From a virus, in the IMG/VR virus record IMGVR_UViG_3300037104_000592, positions 1-64,000 of that record: a stretch of DNA of 64,000 nucleotides; one strand, 5' to 3'. Position numbers and translations under genes: made by a program. Below the pieces are notes generated by a model that was not told where the DNA came from, ran no database searches, and saw only the letters and a program-made list of their open reading frames with translations. The number at the start of each line of letters is the position of its first letter. The stretch's first letter is position 1. Shown one piece after another: positions 1-8,897 of the stretch.

Positions 1-963
1 GGTGAAATTCCTTTGGAAGCTTATGGTGTTTGTTGTTTAGGATCTTTAGTATTACCTAATTTTGTAACAGGTTCAACAAATACAAATTGGAAAAAATTGG
101 AAGGGGTTATAAAATTAGCTGTTAGATTTTTAGATAATGTTTTAGACGTAAATAAATATTCATTAAAAGAATCTGATATTAAAGCTCATAATTCAAGAAG
201 AATTGGATTAGGGGTAATGGGATTAGCTGAGTATTTATTTGCAAAAGAAGCAAGATATGGATCTGAAAAAGCGCTTTTTGAAATAGAAAGATTAATGAGA
301 TTTATAAGGGATGTAGCATATGAAACAGGAGTTGAGTTAGCAGAAGAAAAAGGAGCATTTCCAAAATTTGATCCTATTCAATATGGTAATGCATCATTTG
401 TTAGAAAACTACCAACCGAATTAAGACTTAAAATAAAAGAAAAAGGTATTAGAAATGTTACATATTTAACATGTCCTCCAAGTGGAACTACAAGTTTATT
501 ACCTGAAGTATCAAGTGGAATTGAACCTTTGATATATCGTGCTTATAAAAGATTGGATAGGGTAAGCGAAAGAATTTATGTTCATCCAAAATATAAACAA
601 TTATTATTATCAGGTGATAAAGTTCCTGATTGGTTTGTTGATATGGGAAATTTAAAAGCTTCAGATCATTTTGAAACTCAAAAAATAATTCAAAAATATA
701 TAGATAATGCTGTTAGTAAGACAATTAACTTACCTTTTGGAACTACATATGAAGAACTTGATAAATTACTTCTTGAATATATTTATGATCTTAAAGGAGT
801 AACTGTATATGTTGAAGGATCTAAAGGAGGTCAGGTTTATACCAGATTATCAGAAGAAGAAACAATGAATTATATTTTAAATTCTGAGTTAGAAATAAAA
901 AGCGATTTAACAGAAGAAGATAAAGATTGTGGTTTGTGTGAAAAAAAGGAGGATAAAAAATGA
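1..963 (+). CDS. nrdJ: Ribonucleotide reductase large subunit, class II-type (3' part)
   Basis: The frame is open from base 1, so the N-terminal part of the protein lies upstream of the window. The visible 320 residues are the C-terminal half of the catalytic alpha chain that reduces ribonucleotides to deoxyribonucleotides. Recognisable blocks are GEIPLEAYGVCCLGS (the NPCGE...CNLG region), TCPPSGTTSLLPE, SSGIEPLIYRAYKR and VYVEGSKGGQVY near the C-terminus. These resemble adenosylcobalamin-dependent (class II, NrdJ) enzymes more than NrdA, because of the GTTSL/SSGIEP spacing and the VYVEGS...GQ end. The C-terminus has a CGLC pair (about residue 312), the likely redox relay. Class I cannot be excluded without the N-terminus. 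The stop overlaps the next start (ATGA). Confidence 0.85.
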   Translation, partial: GEIPLEAYGVCCLGSLVLPNFVTGSTNTNWKKLEGVIKLAVRFLDNVLDVNKYSLKESDIKAHNSRRIGLGVMGLAEYLFAKEARYGSEKALFEIERLMRFIRDVAYETGVELAEEKGAFPKFDPIQYGNASFVRKLPTELRLKIKEKGIRNVTYLTCPPSGTTSLLPEVSSGIEPLIYRAYKRLDRVSERIYVHPKYKQLLLSGDKVPDWFVDMGNLKASDHFETQKIIQKYIDNAVSKTINLPFGTTYEELDKLLLEYIYDLKGVTVYVEGSKGGQVYTRLSEEETMNYILNSELEIKSDLTEEDKDCGLCEKKEDKK

Positions 964-1169
964 AATTATCTGAAAATGAAATTTGTAAATATTCGACTAC
1001 ATGTCCTTATAATAATACTACGTTAAATTTTTGTAAGGGAGCATTATCAACTAGAAATAAAATTTTTATTTGTGATTTAGTTTCTGAAACAGGAGTATTT
1101 AATGAGTCAGGATTTAGAAGTAGTTTAGATGAAACTGGAAAAATGAAAGTTATAATGGAAAAACAATGA
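960..1169 (+). CDS. Small cysteine-containing protein
   Basis: A 69-residue protein translationally coupled to the reductase gene by an ATGA overlap. It contains C9, C15, C25 and C38, which could bind a metal, but the spacing matches no zinc-finger family I recognise. The pattern ICKYSTTC recalls the cysteine cluster of another small protein in this window (31670-31876, VCKYSC). Its position directly after the reductase suggests co-expression with nucleotide metabolism, but no function can be assigned. Confidence 0.6.
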   Translation: MKLSENEICKYSTTCPYNNTTLNFCKGALSTRNKIFICDLVSETGVFNESGFRSSLDETGKMKVIMEKQ

Positions 1170-1342
1170 AATTAGAAGAAAAAATTATAGTAGATACTAT
1201 AGAATTAATGCCTGAGCATTTAAGAAAAAAATTTTTTCGTTTAATATTTACAGATAAAATGAAAAAATTTATAAAAGAAGAAGCAGACAAAATAAGAGAG
1301 GAAAGAAATGACAGAAGAACAAAAAGTAAACAAAAAGATTGA
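1166..1342 (+). CDS. Short charged protein, 58 aa
   Basis: This short frame fills an otherwise empty 138-bp gap. It starts at an ATG overlapping the preceding stop (ATGA at 1166-1169), the coupling pattern used throughout the window, and runs 35 bp into the next gene. The product is lysine- and glutamate-rich and predicted helical, with a hydrophobic patch (FFRLIF) in the middle. I recognise no family. The coupling and gap-filling position are the only support, so it may be a real small phage protein or a chance frame. Confidence 0.45.
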   Translation: MKLEEKIIVDTIELMPEHLRKKFFRLIFTDKMKKFIKEEADKIREERNDRRTKSKQKD

Positions 1343-1727
1343 ATTAATTGAGGAATTTTCTAAACAAAGAGAACAATTAAAGATAATGGTTACTGAATTA
1401 GAAAAATTAAAAGATGGAATTGAGAAAATTTTTCCAGAAAGATTAGATGCGAGATATTCAAGATTTTTTGAAGAAAAAATAAAAACTGTTACAGAATTAT
1501 TTAAAGCAATTTTAGAAATAAAAAAAGAAATATCTAAAACAATTAAAGATGAAATTGATTTAAGAAATAAATATGAATCTGGTGAAACATTAGATGAAGA
1601 TAATTATTTAGGAGAGGCTGATATAAGAACATTAGTTAAAAGAATAGAACAATTAAATGCTTCAGCTAATCAAATGATAATGGGTAGTAAAAAAATTGAA
1701 GAATCGGAGGATGTAGCGAATGGATAA
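1308..1727 (+). CDS. Coiled-coil protein, unknown function
   Basis: The 139-residue product is almost entirely helical and rich in Lys, Glu and Ile. Heptad-like hydrophobic spacing over residues 5-75 and 100-130 suggests a coiled-coil oligomer. The ribosome binding site is GAGAGGAAAG before the ATG. It overlaps the start of the RecA-like gene by 8 bp, so the two are probably translated together. It could be an accessory or loader of the recombinase, but that is inferred from position only. No catalytic motif is visible. Confidence 0.65.
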   Translation: MTEEQKVNKKIELIEEFSKQREQLKIMVTELEKLKDGIEKIFPERLDARYSRFFEEKIKTVTELFKAILEIKKEISKTIKDEIDLRNKYESGETLDEDNYLGEADIRTLVKRIEQLNASANQMIMGSKKIEESEDVANG

Positions 1728-3021
1728 AAATATAAAAGAAGATGAAATTTTAGAACTTGAAAACGAGGAACCAAATCAAGAAATACCTATTGAAGAAATT
1801 CAAGAATCGTTAGACTCTTTAAAAATTGAGATAACAGATGAAGATAAGCAGAAATATAATGCTCCTATCCCATCTGAAAAGAAAAAACCAGGTAGAAAAA
1901 AGAAAGAAATTCCATCAGGGAATGAATTAGAAGAAATGAGTGATACAGATGTTATTGAGTCAATGGATAGTGAGTCTCATGATTTGTATATGGAATTTGC
2001 ATCATTTCTGGAAGATAAAGCAAAGATAAAACAAGATACAGGAATAAAAGATGTAATTCCAACTGGGATTGATGTTTTAGACTCAGTTATGGGGGGTGGG
2101 TTTGCATTAGGAACTATGGGAATGGCTATAGGAACTCCTGGATGTGGAAAAAGTATGCTATGTATTCAAACTATGGCTTCTGCTCAAAAAAAATATAAAG
2201 AAAAAGCAATGGTAGCAATGTTAGATTCAGAAGAAGCAACTACTACAATAAGATTGTCAAATTTGGGTGTTAGGTATCCAAAAATAACACCTTATAATGA
2301 TATAACGGTTGAAAAAGTATTTAAATTTCTTGAAGGATTATGTCTATATAAGGAAATGAAAAATATTATAGATCAACCCTCAGTTGTTCTGTGGGATTCT
2401 ATAGCAAATACTTTAAGTCAAAAAGAAAGAGAAGTTGAAGATGTAAATTCTGTAATTGGATATAAAGCAAGATTATTATCATTATTAATTCCAAAATATG
2501 TTTCAAAATTAGCTGTTTATAATATATGCCTTCTAACTGTAAATCAAATGAGAGATAGTATAAAAATTGGACCGTTTCAGGCTCCAAAAGAAATGAGATT
2601 TATGTCTACTGGAAAATCAATTCCTGGTGGAAACACTATGAAGTTTAATGCTTTTCATTTAATTGAAATGAAAGTTACAGAAGCAGTTGATATAAAGAAG
2701 TATGGATTTGAAGGAATAAAAGTAACTGCATGGTGTGTTAAAAATAAATTATTTTCTCCAAATATTCATGTTAAATTGGTTGGAAATTTTGTGACTGGAT
2801 TTTCTAATTTCTGGACAAATTTTGAGTTTTTAGTTGACCTCAAAAGAATAGATACTGGAGCATGGAATAAAATAGTATCAGATCCAAAACAGAAAAAATT
2901 TAGAACTTCGGATGTATATCAATTATATTCTACAGATCAAGAATTTAGAGAAATTTTTGATAATGAAGTTAAAGATGCAATCAAAATAGAAATCATAGAT
3001 AAACATACTGTTACTGACTAA
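1720..3021 (+). CDS. RecA/UvsX-like recombinase
   Basis: A 433-residue RecA-superfamily ATPase. The N-terminal 100 residues are an acidic, low-complexity extension with a basic AT-hook-like patch (KKKPGRKKKE, about residues 54-63). The core then shows TGIDVLDSVMGGGF (about 115-128), Walker A GTPGCGKS (138-145), a DSEEA segment equivalent to the RecA catalytic glutamate region, and a Walker-B-like VVLWDSIA. The later NQMRD and PGGNTMKF segments resemble the L2/filament region of UvsX and RecA. It would catalyse strand exchange in recombination-dependent replication, consistent with the gp46/gp47-like and UvsW-like genes elsewhere here. RadA/Sms is less likely because no zinc finger or Lon-like domain is present. 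Confidence 0.88.
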   Translation: MDKNIKEDEILELENEEPNQEIPIEEIQESLDSLKIEITDEDKQKYNAPIPSEKKKPGRKKKEIPSGNELEEMSDTDVIESMDSESHDLYMEFASFLEDKAKIKQDTGIKDVIPTGIDVLDSVMGGGFALGTMGMAIGTPGCGKSMLCIQTMASAQKKYKEKAMVAMLDSEEATTTIRLSNLGVRYPKITPYNDITVEKVFKFLEGLCLYKEMKNIIDQPSVVLWDSIANTLSQKEREVEDVNSVIGYKARLLSLLIPKYVSKLAVYNICLLTVNQMRDSIKIGPFQAPKEMRFMSTGKSIPGGNTMKFNAFHLIEMKVTEAVDIKKYGFEGIKVTAWCVKNKLFSPNIHVKLVGNFVTGFSNFWTNFEFLVDLKRIDTGAWNKIVSDPKQKKFRTSDVYQLYSTDQEFREIFDNEVKDAIKIEIIDKHTVTD

Positions 3022-3085
3022 TGCTGTCTAGGAAAGAGAACAAATTATAAATTGAATTATTAATAGTTAAAGGAGAAATTGAGTC

Positions 3086-3382
3086 ATGGGAATGATTGAT
3101 ATTCTAAAGTCTTATCTTGAATCTACTATTAAAATGATAGTTGATAATCCAGAAGAAGTTAAAGTTGAAATTAACACATCTACAAAAACGATTTTGGTTC
3201 AAATTAAAACATCTAAATCTGATTTTGGAAAAGTTATTGGAAGAAAAGGAAAAACAATTGAATCTTTAAAAACTATTTCTTGTGCAATAAAAAATACAAA
3301 GTTTCATGATGATGTCAGAAGTGTAGTTTTAGAGATTTTAGAGGATGAAGTATCAAGTTTTAAAACATTAAAAAAAGAATAA
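3086..3382 (+). CDS. KH-domain RNA-binding protein (KhpA/YlqC-like)
   Basis: A 98-residue protein consisting essentially of one KH domain. Residues 4-60 align by eye with bacterial KhpA: IDILKSYLES..MIVDNPEEVKV, then the GKVIGRKGKTIESLKTI segment containing the GxxG loop (GRKG) that contacts RNA bases. KhpA is normally about 76-80 residues; here there is a C-terminal extension of roughly 20 residues. Cellular KhpA pairs with KhpB/EloR to bind many RNAs. No KhpB homologue is visible in this window. RBS AAAGGAGAAATTG precedes the ATG. A phage copy suggests RNA chaperone or post-transcriptional control activity. Confidence 0.85.
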   Translation: MGMIDILKSYLESTIKMIVDNPEEVKVEINTSTKTILVQIKTSKSDFGKVIGRKGKTIESLKTISCAIKNTKFHDDVRSVVLEILEDEVSSFKTLKKE

Positions 3383-3405
3383 ATTAAATTAGGAGGAATA
3401 TAGTT

Positions 3406-3960
3406 ATGTTAACAAAAGAATCAAAAATTAGAGTTCTTGAGAATTTTCAAGCTATTGATTATGCTCTTTTTGGAAAACCTGTTGGAAAAACAGAAACATG
3501 CTGCCCATTTTTTGTTGAAGAATATATTTCAGCAAAGGGAGCTCTTCTTTCTGTTATGGTCGAAATGTATAAACTAATTGAACATAGACCAAAAGTTTTG
3601 AAAGAAGTTAATCAATCTAAACTTAAAACAATGGCGAAAGTAAGCGCTTCAATTGCTAGAGAAAATTGTAAATTATTAGTATCTTCTGCTGATGGAAGAA
3701 AAGATGTTAAGAAAGCTTTAAGAGAGTCTCTATCAAAAGTTAAAACCAATAAGATTAATATTGATGAAATGGTTCAAACAGAAATCAAGAGAAAAGCATA
3801 TGGTCTAGCTATTGATAATCTTCTTATTGGAAGAGTAGTCAATGAATCCAAAAAATTTAAGAAAATGGATACTTGGAATGGAAGAATTCTTGAAGATGCT
3901 TATAAAGTTTTGAGAGATAATTTAGTTGAAACTGCTTTGACTATTTTAGAAAATGAGTAA
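3406..3960 (+). CDS. Unknown protein, 184 aa
   Basis: A predominantly helical, basic protein with a strong AGGAGG ribosome binding site 9 bp before its ATG. Two adjacent cysteines (TCCPF, near residue 32) are the only notable residues. No transmembrane segment, signal peptide or enzymatic motif is apparent. It lies between a KH protein and a Cas4/RecB-like nuclease, in the recombination and nucleic-acid part of the cluster. Function unknown. Confidence 0.7.
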   Translation: MLTKESKIRVLENFQAIDYALFGKPVGKTETCCPFFVEEYISAKGALLSVMVEMYKLIEHRPKVLKEVNQSKLKTMAKVSASIARENCKLLVSSADGRKDVKKALRESLSKVKTNKINIDEMVQTEIKRKAYGLAIDNLLIGRVVNESKKFKKMDTWNGRILEDAYKVLRDNLVETALTILENE

Positions 3961-3993
3961 ATAATCTTAATGTTTTTATGAAAAGGTGGTCCT

Positions 3994-4929
3994 GTGAATG
4001 ATTATGACAAACTTTTAGAATATTTAGATTCAGTAAATCAAAATAATACTTTAGAGACAGATATTAAAATAAAACAAAAAAAAGAAATTGAAGTTGCAAA
4101 AGCAAAAGAAGAATCTGTTTCTAAGGATATAGACAAACTAATAGAGGCGTCTCAAATAACTGATATATTTGAGACGCCTCAAGTTTTACAATCGGTAAGA
4201 GGTTTTGACATCACACGGTTTGAAAATTTAATGCGGTCAAAACTTATAGAAGAATATAAGAAAATTCAATCATATGAAAGACCTTATATATCTGTAACAG
4301 AATTATTTTCTTGTATGAGAAGTAATTATTATAATAGGGTGAAATATCAAGTTGATGTTAAAGATTTATTTAAATTTGCACCATTAAAATTAATTCAAGA
4401 TGTAGCAAATACAATTCATTCAGTTGTTCAATCTGTTTATGATTTTTCTGAGACAGAGAAAACAATAATTAGTGAAAAATATAAAGTTAAAGGAAGAATG
4501 GATGCAAACAAAGAGAACTTTTTATATGAAATAAAAACATTAGATGAAGCAAAGTTTTCTGGTAAATATAATATTGATCATTATAATCAAGGTAATATTT
4601 ATGCTTATATTCTTAACAAAGAATATAATTATAATATAGATACAGTTGTTTTATTATATTTTTTTAGAGATAATTTAAAAAAAAGACCAAGTGTATTTGA
4701 AATAAAAGTTGATGAAAAACAAGCAGAATTTTATGTTTTAAAAGCAAATATATTGTTATCATATATTCAAAGAAAAGAAGTTCCTGATATTATAGGAGCA
4801 ACTGAGGAGCAATGTAAGTATTGTTTATATAAAAAATTCTGTGAAAAAGATGATTCTAAAACAATTAAACCATATTTGAAAAAATCAGAAGAGAAGTTAG
4901 AAAAACCAAAAACAGTTTTTCTTATTTAA
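3994..4929 (+). CDS. PD-(D/E)XK nuclease, Cas4/RecB-like
   Basis: A 311-residue protein with the layout of Cas4/RecB-family nucleases. It has VTELFSCMRSNYYNR (about residues 102-116, providing the first cysteine), a GRMDA segment with the conserved aspartate, YEIKT with the E-x-K catalytic pair, and HYNQGNIYAYIL matching the QxxxYxxxL motif. It ends with CKYCLYKKFC (about 275-284), giving three more cysteines for a 4Fe-4S cluster. The N-terminal 100 residues are charged and have no match I recognise. Translation starts at GTG after AAAGGTGG; no in-frame ATG fits better. It is probably a 5'-3' DNA exonuclease used in recombination or DNA processing. No cas genes or CRISPR array are nearby. Confidence 0.82.
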   Translation: MNDYDKLLEYLDSVNQNNTLETDIKIKQKKEIEVAKAKEESVSKDIDKLIEASQITDIFETPQVLQSVRGFDITRFENLMRSKLIEEYKKIQSYERPYISVTELFSCMRSNYYNRVKYQVDVKDLFKFAPLKLIQDVANTIHSVVQSVYDFSETEKTIISEKYKVKGRMDANKENFLYEIKTLDEAKFSGKYNIDHYNQGNIYAYILNKEYNYNIDTVVLLYFFRDNLKKRPSVFEIKVDEKQAEFYVLKANILLSYIQRKEVPDIIGATEEQCKYCLYKKFCEKDDSKTIKPYLKKSEEKLEKPKTVFLI

Positions 4930-4949
4930 ATAAATGGAGGAAATTACAA

Positions 4950-6083
4950 ATGATTGCAGTCTATCCAATGTTAACTACATCAGATGTTCAAAGTCATGTT
5001 TTATCTGGAGTTTGTAAAGTTCTAGAAAGATTTGTAATATTGTATGATATGGATTCTTTAGCTGATAAATTTCATTTAGGTAAAAAAGTAACTTTTGGTG
5101 CTGATGTTTTAGGAAAAGCAGCTCAAGTAGCTGGATTAAAAATTCCAAATAGAGATCCGAAGCAAGAAAGTTATTCTTTTTTAGGTGAAGCAGATTCAGA
5201 TCTACCAGATCTTCAAGGTTATCCCGAATTTGGACCCACAGGAAGAGGTAAAGAAAATGCTATAGAACCAAAGTATAAAGAAACTAAAGAAGAAAGAGAA
5301 GCAAGAGAAAAAAGAGATGAAGATAGAGAATCACACAAAAGAGAAATGGGAAAGGGATTAAAAGCTGTAGAAATTGAATTTCCAAAACAAGAATCTTTAA
5401 CTGTAGAACCAACTTGGGTAATTGTTACAACACCACATGGAACTCAAGTTTTAGGAATAAAAGTTATTCCATATCCTATAAAATCTACTGAGCAATTAGG
5501 AAAAATGTTAATGACAGATATGTCACTTAAAAAATTAGATGCTTATATGTATGGAACAGCTAGAAAAATGGTTAAAGTTTTATATTGGGCAGCAAGGGGA
5601 ATGATTCATAAATTACCATTTCATCTTGAAGATTTGATTTCATTAGATCATGTAATATCTGGAGATCCAGAAAAAGATATTATTTTTGGATCTACTAAAT
5701 ATGAAAGTAATGTTTTTTGTTTGCTTAATAGTCAAGATTTAGAACATGATATTCATTTTAAAAATGCTGGAGGAATTTCAAAGTTATTTCAATTAGGGTG
5801 GAATTCAATTATAATCAATGATGATGTAAATAAAAGAACAAGTTTTTGTATGAAACAATTTGGTGGTTTATGTTCTAGTGTTTCTCATCAATTTTTATTT
5901 TCTAGTTTTGGTAAAGAAAATGATAGAGTTTATGAAAAATTAGAAGATATTCAGAAAGTTACAACTCCATTTTTTAGGTCAAAAATTAATCCATCTAAAA
6001 TATTTGGAGAATCATTATCTTCAGAAAAGTTATTAAAATATTCAGATTATTCAGATTGTAATTCTTGCTTTGGGGTTAAATAA
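4950..6083 (+). CDS. Unknown protein, 377 aa, probable structural or assembly role
   Basis: The protein has a globular N-terminal part (1-60), a hydrophilic proline/glycine and charged linker (70-140, with a KEEREAREKRDEDRESHKRE-type helix) and a C-terminal globular domain (150-377). The central VTTPHGTQVLGIKVIPYP and VKVLYWAARGM segments are distinctive, but I do not recognise the family. It opens the run of genes leading to the tail spike at 7986, so a virion or tail-assembly function is the best guess from position. RBS TGGAGGAAAT. Confidence 0.7.
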   Translation: MIAVYPMLTTSDVQSHVLSGVCKVLERFVILYDMDSLADKFHLGKKVTFGADVLGKAAQVAGLKIPNRDPKQESYSFLGEADSDLPDLQGYPEFGPTGRGKENAIEPKYKETKEEREAREKRDEDRESHKREMGKGLKAVEIEFPKQESLTVEPTWVIVTTPHGTQVLGIKVIPYPIKSTEQLGKMLMTDMSLKKLDAYMYGTARKMVKVLYWAARGMIHKLPFHLEDLISLDHVISGDPEKDIIFGSTKYESNVFCLLNSQDLEHDIHFKNAGGISKLFQLGWNSIIINDDVNKRTSFCMKQFGGLCSSVSHQFLFSSFGKENDRVYEKLEDIQKVTTPFFRSKINPSKIFGESLSSEKLLKYSDYSDCNSCFGVK

Positions 6084-6701
6084 ATGGAAATCTCAGCTAA
6101 TGATATTAAAAGCAATATAGAAAAATTAGAATTATATTCTGATTTATATCCTTTTTCACTACCTTTACGAATTTCTACATTTGAAAATGAAACTGAATAT
6201 AATAAATTTGTAAAAAATTGTGAGAAATTGGTTAGAGGTTCTCTTGAATTTAAACATTGGAGAAATTATCTTATTGATGTTCTTGGAATTAATGAGTGTA
6301 TATTAACTAAAGAAGTTTTAGCTGAGTGCTCAGTTGAGATTCACCATCATATTCCAAGTTTATTTATTTTAGTAAAAGCATTATTAAATAAAAAATTAGA
6401 AGCTAATGAAGAATTTTCAACATTTGATATAGCAATAGAAACTATAGAACTTCATTTTAAAAACCAAATTGGATATGCTCCATTGGTTTCTTCAGCTCAT
6501 GAAAAATTTCATAATGGATTTTTGAAAATACCTATTGAATTAATAAGAGGAAATTATATAGAATTTATTAAAGAATATTCTAAATATTTAGATGATGATG
6601 ATTTAGATACTATTAATGAAAGAATGGCTATCTCCATGAAAGATTTTAAATATGAAGGATGGACTAAGGATGAATATCCTGGGATGGTAGCATGCTCTTA
6701 A
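6084..6701 (+). CDS. HNH-like phage protein, 205 aa
   Basis: Begins directly after the preceding stop (TAAATG). Residues about 80-165 contain an HNH-like arrangement: a CSVEIHHHIPSLF segment, then LVSSAHEKFHNGFLKIP. The histidine doublet and the later HEKFHN could form a beta-beta-alpha-metal fold. Such proteins occur within tail/baseplate gene runs of large phages, so it may be a degenerate HNH fold used structurally rather than an active nuclease. Evidence for activity is only the motif. It overlaps the next gene by 10 bp, indicating coupled expression. Confidence 0.6.
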   Translation: MEISANDIKSNIEKLELYSDLYPFSLPLRISTFENETEYNKFVKNCEKLVRGSLEFKHWRNYLIDVLGINECILTKEVLAECSVEIHHHIPSLFILVKALLNKKLEANEEFSTFDIAIETIELHFKNQIGYAPLVSSAHEKFHNGFLKIPIELIRGNYIEFIKEYSKYLDDDDLDTINERMAISMKDFKYEGWTKDEYPGMVACS

Positions 6702-7081
6702 TTAATACTGAGTCTAGACAAAGAATAAGAAGTCCAATTGAGGTTGACAATTTTAGTCCAAGATTTAAAACTAACAATGGACTTTATACATTTACATCAC
6801 CAAGTCTTTGGACAATTGAAAAGAATTTATTTTATTTGTTAAAAAATTCAGATGAAATAAAATTTGATTTAAAATATAAATATAAACCATCATATTTATC
6901 TTATGATCAATATAATACAGTTGTTTTAGAATATCTTTTAATGTATATAAATAATGTTTATTGTGTAGAAGATTTTAATTTAACCACTGTTATTATTCCT
7001 TCACTATCATCTATAATTGATATATGTCAAGATAAATTTTCTAAGCAAAGTGTTACTAATATGGAGTCAGTCGGATGGTAA
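6692..7081 (+). CDS. Possible baseplate wedge protein (T4 gp53-like)
   Basis: A 129-residue protein whose centre (YKYKPSYLSYDQYNT followed by VLEYLLMYINNV) resembles the R/YxPxxLSYxxYGTxxLWYLLL pattern I associate with gp53-like baseplate wedge components of contractile-tail phages. The C-terminal region would be the anchoring part. No lysozyme or peptidase residues are seen. It is embedded between two unknown genes and upstream of the spike protein, which supports a baseplate role. The assignment rests on a short motif and gene order. Confidence 0.45.
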   Translation: MLLINTESRQRIRSPIEVDNFSPRFKTNNGLYTFTSPSLWTIEKNLFYLLKNSDEIKFDLKYKYKPSYLSYDQYNTVVLEYLLMYINNVYCVEDFNLTTVIIPSLSSIIDICQDKFSKQSVTNMESVGW

Positions 7082-7974
7082 TAAAACAAGATTTTGAATT
7101 ACTTAAAGATATTCCTAACTTATTATCATTATCAGCGAGTTCAATAAAAGAGGTTCGTATTGATAATGGACCAAGAAAAGTATTTGTAGTTTTAAAATTA
7201 ATGGAAAATAAAATTAAACATTTTACTAAAGATAAAATAATTGATACTTTAGGTATATTAGAAAAGAGAAAAATGTATGATGTTGTAAACCTTCCAGATT
7301 ATAGTTTACATGTTTCTTATAATAAACCCACCAAACAAATGATAATAAATTTAAGTCCTTTTAACACAGATGATATATACCCAAATAATCCAGATCCAAA
7401 AAATATTTATGCTTTAATGGTTTACGCTATTTGTTTTCATACATTAATAACAGAAAAAGTAGAAATACCAGAAAAACATTTTGCAGTTATATCTAGTTTT
7501 TTAACAAGCATGTTTGTTCAAGTTTTTGGACGAGAGTTTGGATTATTGGGAGCATATTCAAATGAAATTTCTAAGTTAAAATTTCTAATAGCATCATATA
7601 TATTAACTTCATTCTTTGGAGAAGATCAAAATAAATCATTTAGAAAAGCAGCTGTTGTGTCTGGTATTAATTTGAAGAATATACAAGAGGATTTAGAAAA
7701 AGGAAATTATAATTTAAACAATATATTTGATTTTGTAAAGGCATTATCTGATCTTAAAGTTATGCCAGGCATCACTAAATATTCTTTCACTAAAAAATTA
7801 TATAGTTTTATTGGTCCAAGTTTTCTTCCTGGTTTAGAAGATCTTTCAAGATTTATTTCTATCATAACAACATCTAGTATTTCTGGATCAAATGTTGTAA
7901 ATACTATGTTACATAGATATAATAAAGATGATTATATTCAGTTACTTGAAATTTCCAAGATTGTATTTAAATAG
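7075..7974 (+). CDS. Unknown protein, 299 aa, baseplate/tail neighbourhood
   Basis: A mixed alpha/beta protein starting 7 bp inside the preceding gene. Notable segments are NPDPKNIYALMVYAICFHTLIT and FGREFGLLGAYSNEISKLKF, a helical region typical of phage structural or assembly proteins, but I recognise no family. Moderately hydrophobic helices (about 115-180) are too short and mixed to be confident membrane segments. Location immediately before the spike gene suggests a tail or baseplate function. Confidence 0.65.
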   Translation: MVIKQDFELLKDIPNLLSLSASSIKEVRIDNGPRKVFVVLKLMENKIKHFTKDKIIDTLGILEKRKMYDVVNLPDYSLHVSYNKPTKQMIINLSPFNTDDIYPNNPDPKNIYALMVYAICFHTLITEKVEIPEKHFAVISSFLTSMFVQVFGREFGLLGAYSNEISKLKFLIASYILTSFFGEDQNKSFRKAAVVSGINLKNIQEDLEKGNYNLNNIFDFVKALSDLKVMPGITKYSFTKKLYSFIGPSFLPGLEDLSRFISIITTSSISGSNVVNTMLHRYNKDDYIQLLEISKIVFK

Positions 7975-7985
7975 GAGAATAGTGG

Positions 7986-8873
7986 ATGCCAGATGATAAA
8001 AGTAAACCTTTAAATGGTTTCTATAGAGCTAAGGTTGTAAATCCAGACGACCCTACTGACTGTGGAAGAGTTCAGGTGTGGATTCCTGACACAATGCCAA
8101 AAGTGGACGATTCAAAAGGGTTATGGGCATGTCCTTCTAATAACCCTCTTGGTGGTCTTAATGCTGATGGAGATGTAAGTCATCAATATCAAGGAACATC
8201 ATATATTCCAGCAAAGGGATCATGGATTTGGGTATTTTTTGAAAACGGACGTGCTGATAGACCTTATTATTTTGCATCTTTGGATATTGCAAATTCAAAA
8301 GTTCTTCCTGAAAATAGAGTTGGAGGAATTAAATATAAGAAATGGGTTATATTTAAATCTCATGAGGGAAGAACAATTGTCGTAAGTGATGATCCTGATG
8401 ATTGTAGGGTAGAGATCACTGGAAAGAAAAGACAATTATCTGATCCTCCATCTGGAGACACAGCATCTGTTTATACTGTTGACGGAAACCAAACTACAAT
8501 ATTATTAGATGAAAGAGCAGGAAAAGAAAAACTTCTTATTAGAACTCACAAAGGTGATTTTATAAATATAGATATTGAGAATCAAAAGCTACAAATAAAA
8601 TTTAAAAGTGATATTACAATAGAATCAGATGGATCAATTTTTTTCAAAGCAGCAACCGATATAAATATCAAAGCAGGAGCAAATATAAATACAGAATCAG
8701 GATCAATAATTAATAATAAAGCAGGAGGTAATATAAATATAGATTCTGGAGGAACAATTAATAATAAAGCAGGAGGTCCTATAAACTCAGATGGTTCAGT
8801 AATAGAAGATCAATGTGGCGTTGCAGGTCCAGCAACTTCTGCTGGAGAATCCCCACCGATTGGCGATCGCTAA
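7986..8873 (+). CDS. Baseplate hub spike protein, gp5/VgrG OB-fold type
   Basis: Residues about 10-110 form the OB-fold of gp5/gpV/VgrG-type spikes: FYRAKVVNPDDPTDCGRVQVWIPD, then GSWIWVFFENGRADRPYYFAS, the classic phage-type hub OB signature. The C-terminal half (about 180-280) is a repetitive beta-helix with IKAGANIN / NNKAGGNIN / NNKAGGPIN repeats, as expected for the triple-stranded membrane-piercing needle. There is no lysozyme domain between them, unlike T4 gp5, so cell-wall degradation must come from another protein. It would sit at the tip of a contractile tail, so the virion is a myovirus. RBS AGGAGAATAGTGG. Confidence 0.88.
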   Translation: MPDDKSKPLNGFYRAKVVNPDDPTDCGRVQVWIPDTMPKVDDSKGLWACPSNNPLGGLNADGDVSHQYQGTSYIPAKGSWIWVFFENGRADRPYYFASLDIANSKVLPENRVGGIKYKKWVIFKSHEGRTIVVSDDPDDCRVEITGKKRQLSDPPSGDTASVYTVDGNQTTILLDERAGKEKLLIRTHKGDFINIDIENQKLQIKFKSDITIESDGSIFFKAATDINIKAGANINTESGSIINNKAGGNINIDSGGTINNKAGGPINSDGSVIEDQCGVAGPATSAGESPPIGDR

Positions 8874-8897
8874 TCAAAACCTACCTTTTAGTTAATT

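Noticed and set aside
3994-4929. CRISPR-associated Cas4
   Set aside because: No cas1/cas2 or repeat array in the window; stand-alone Cas4/RecB-like nucleases are common in phage recombination operons.
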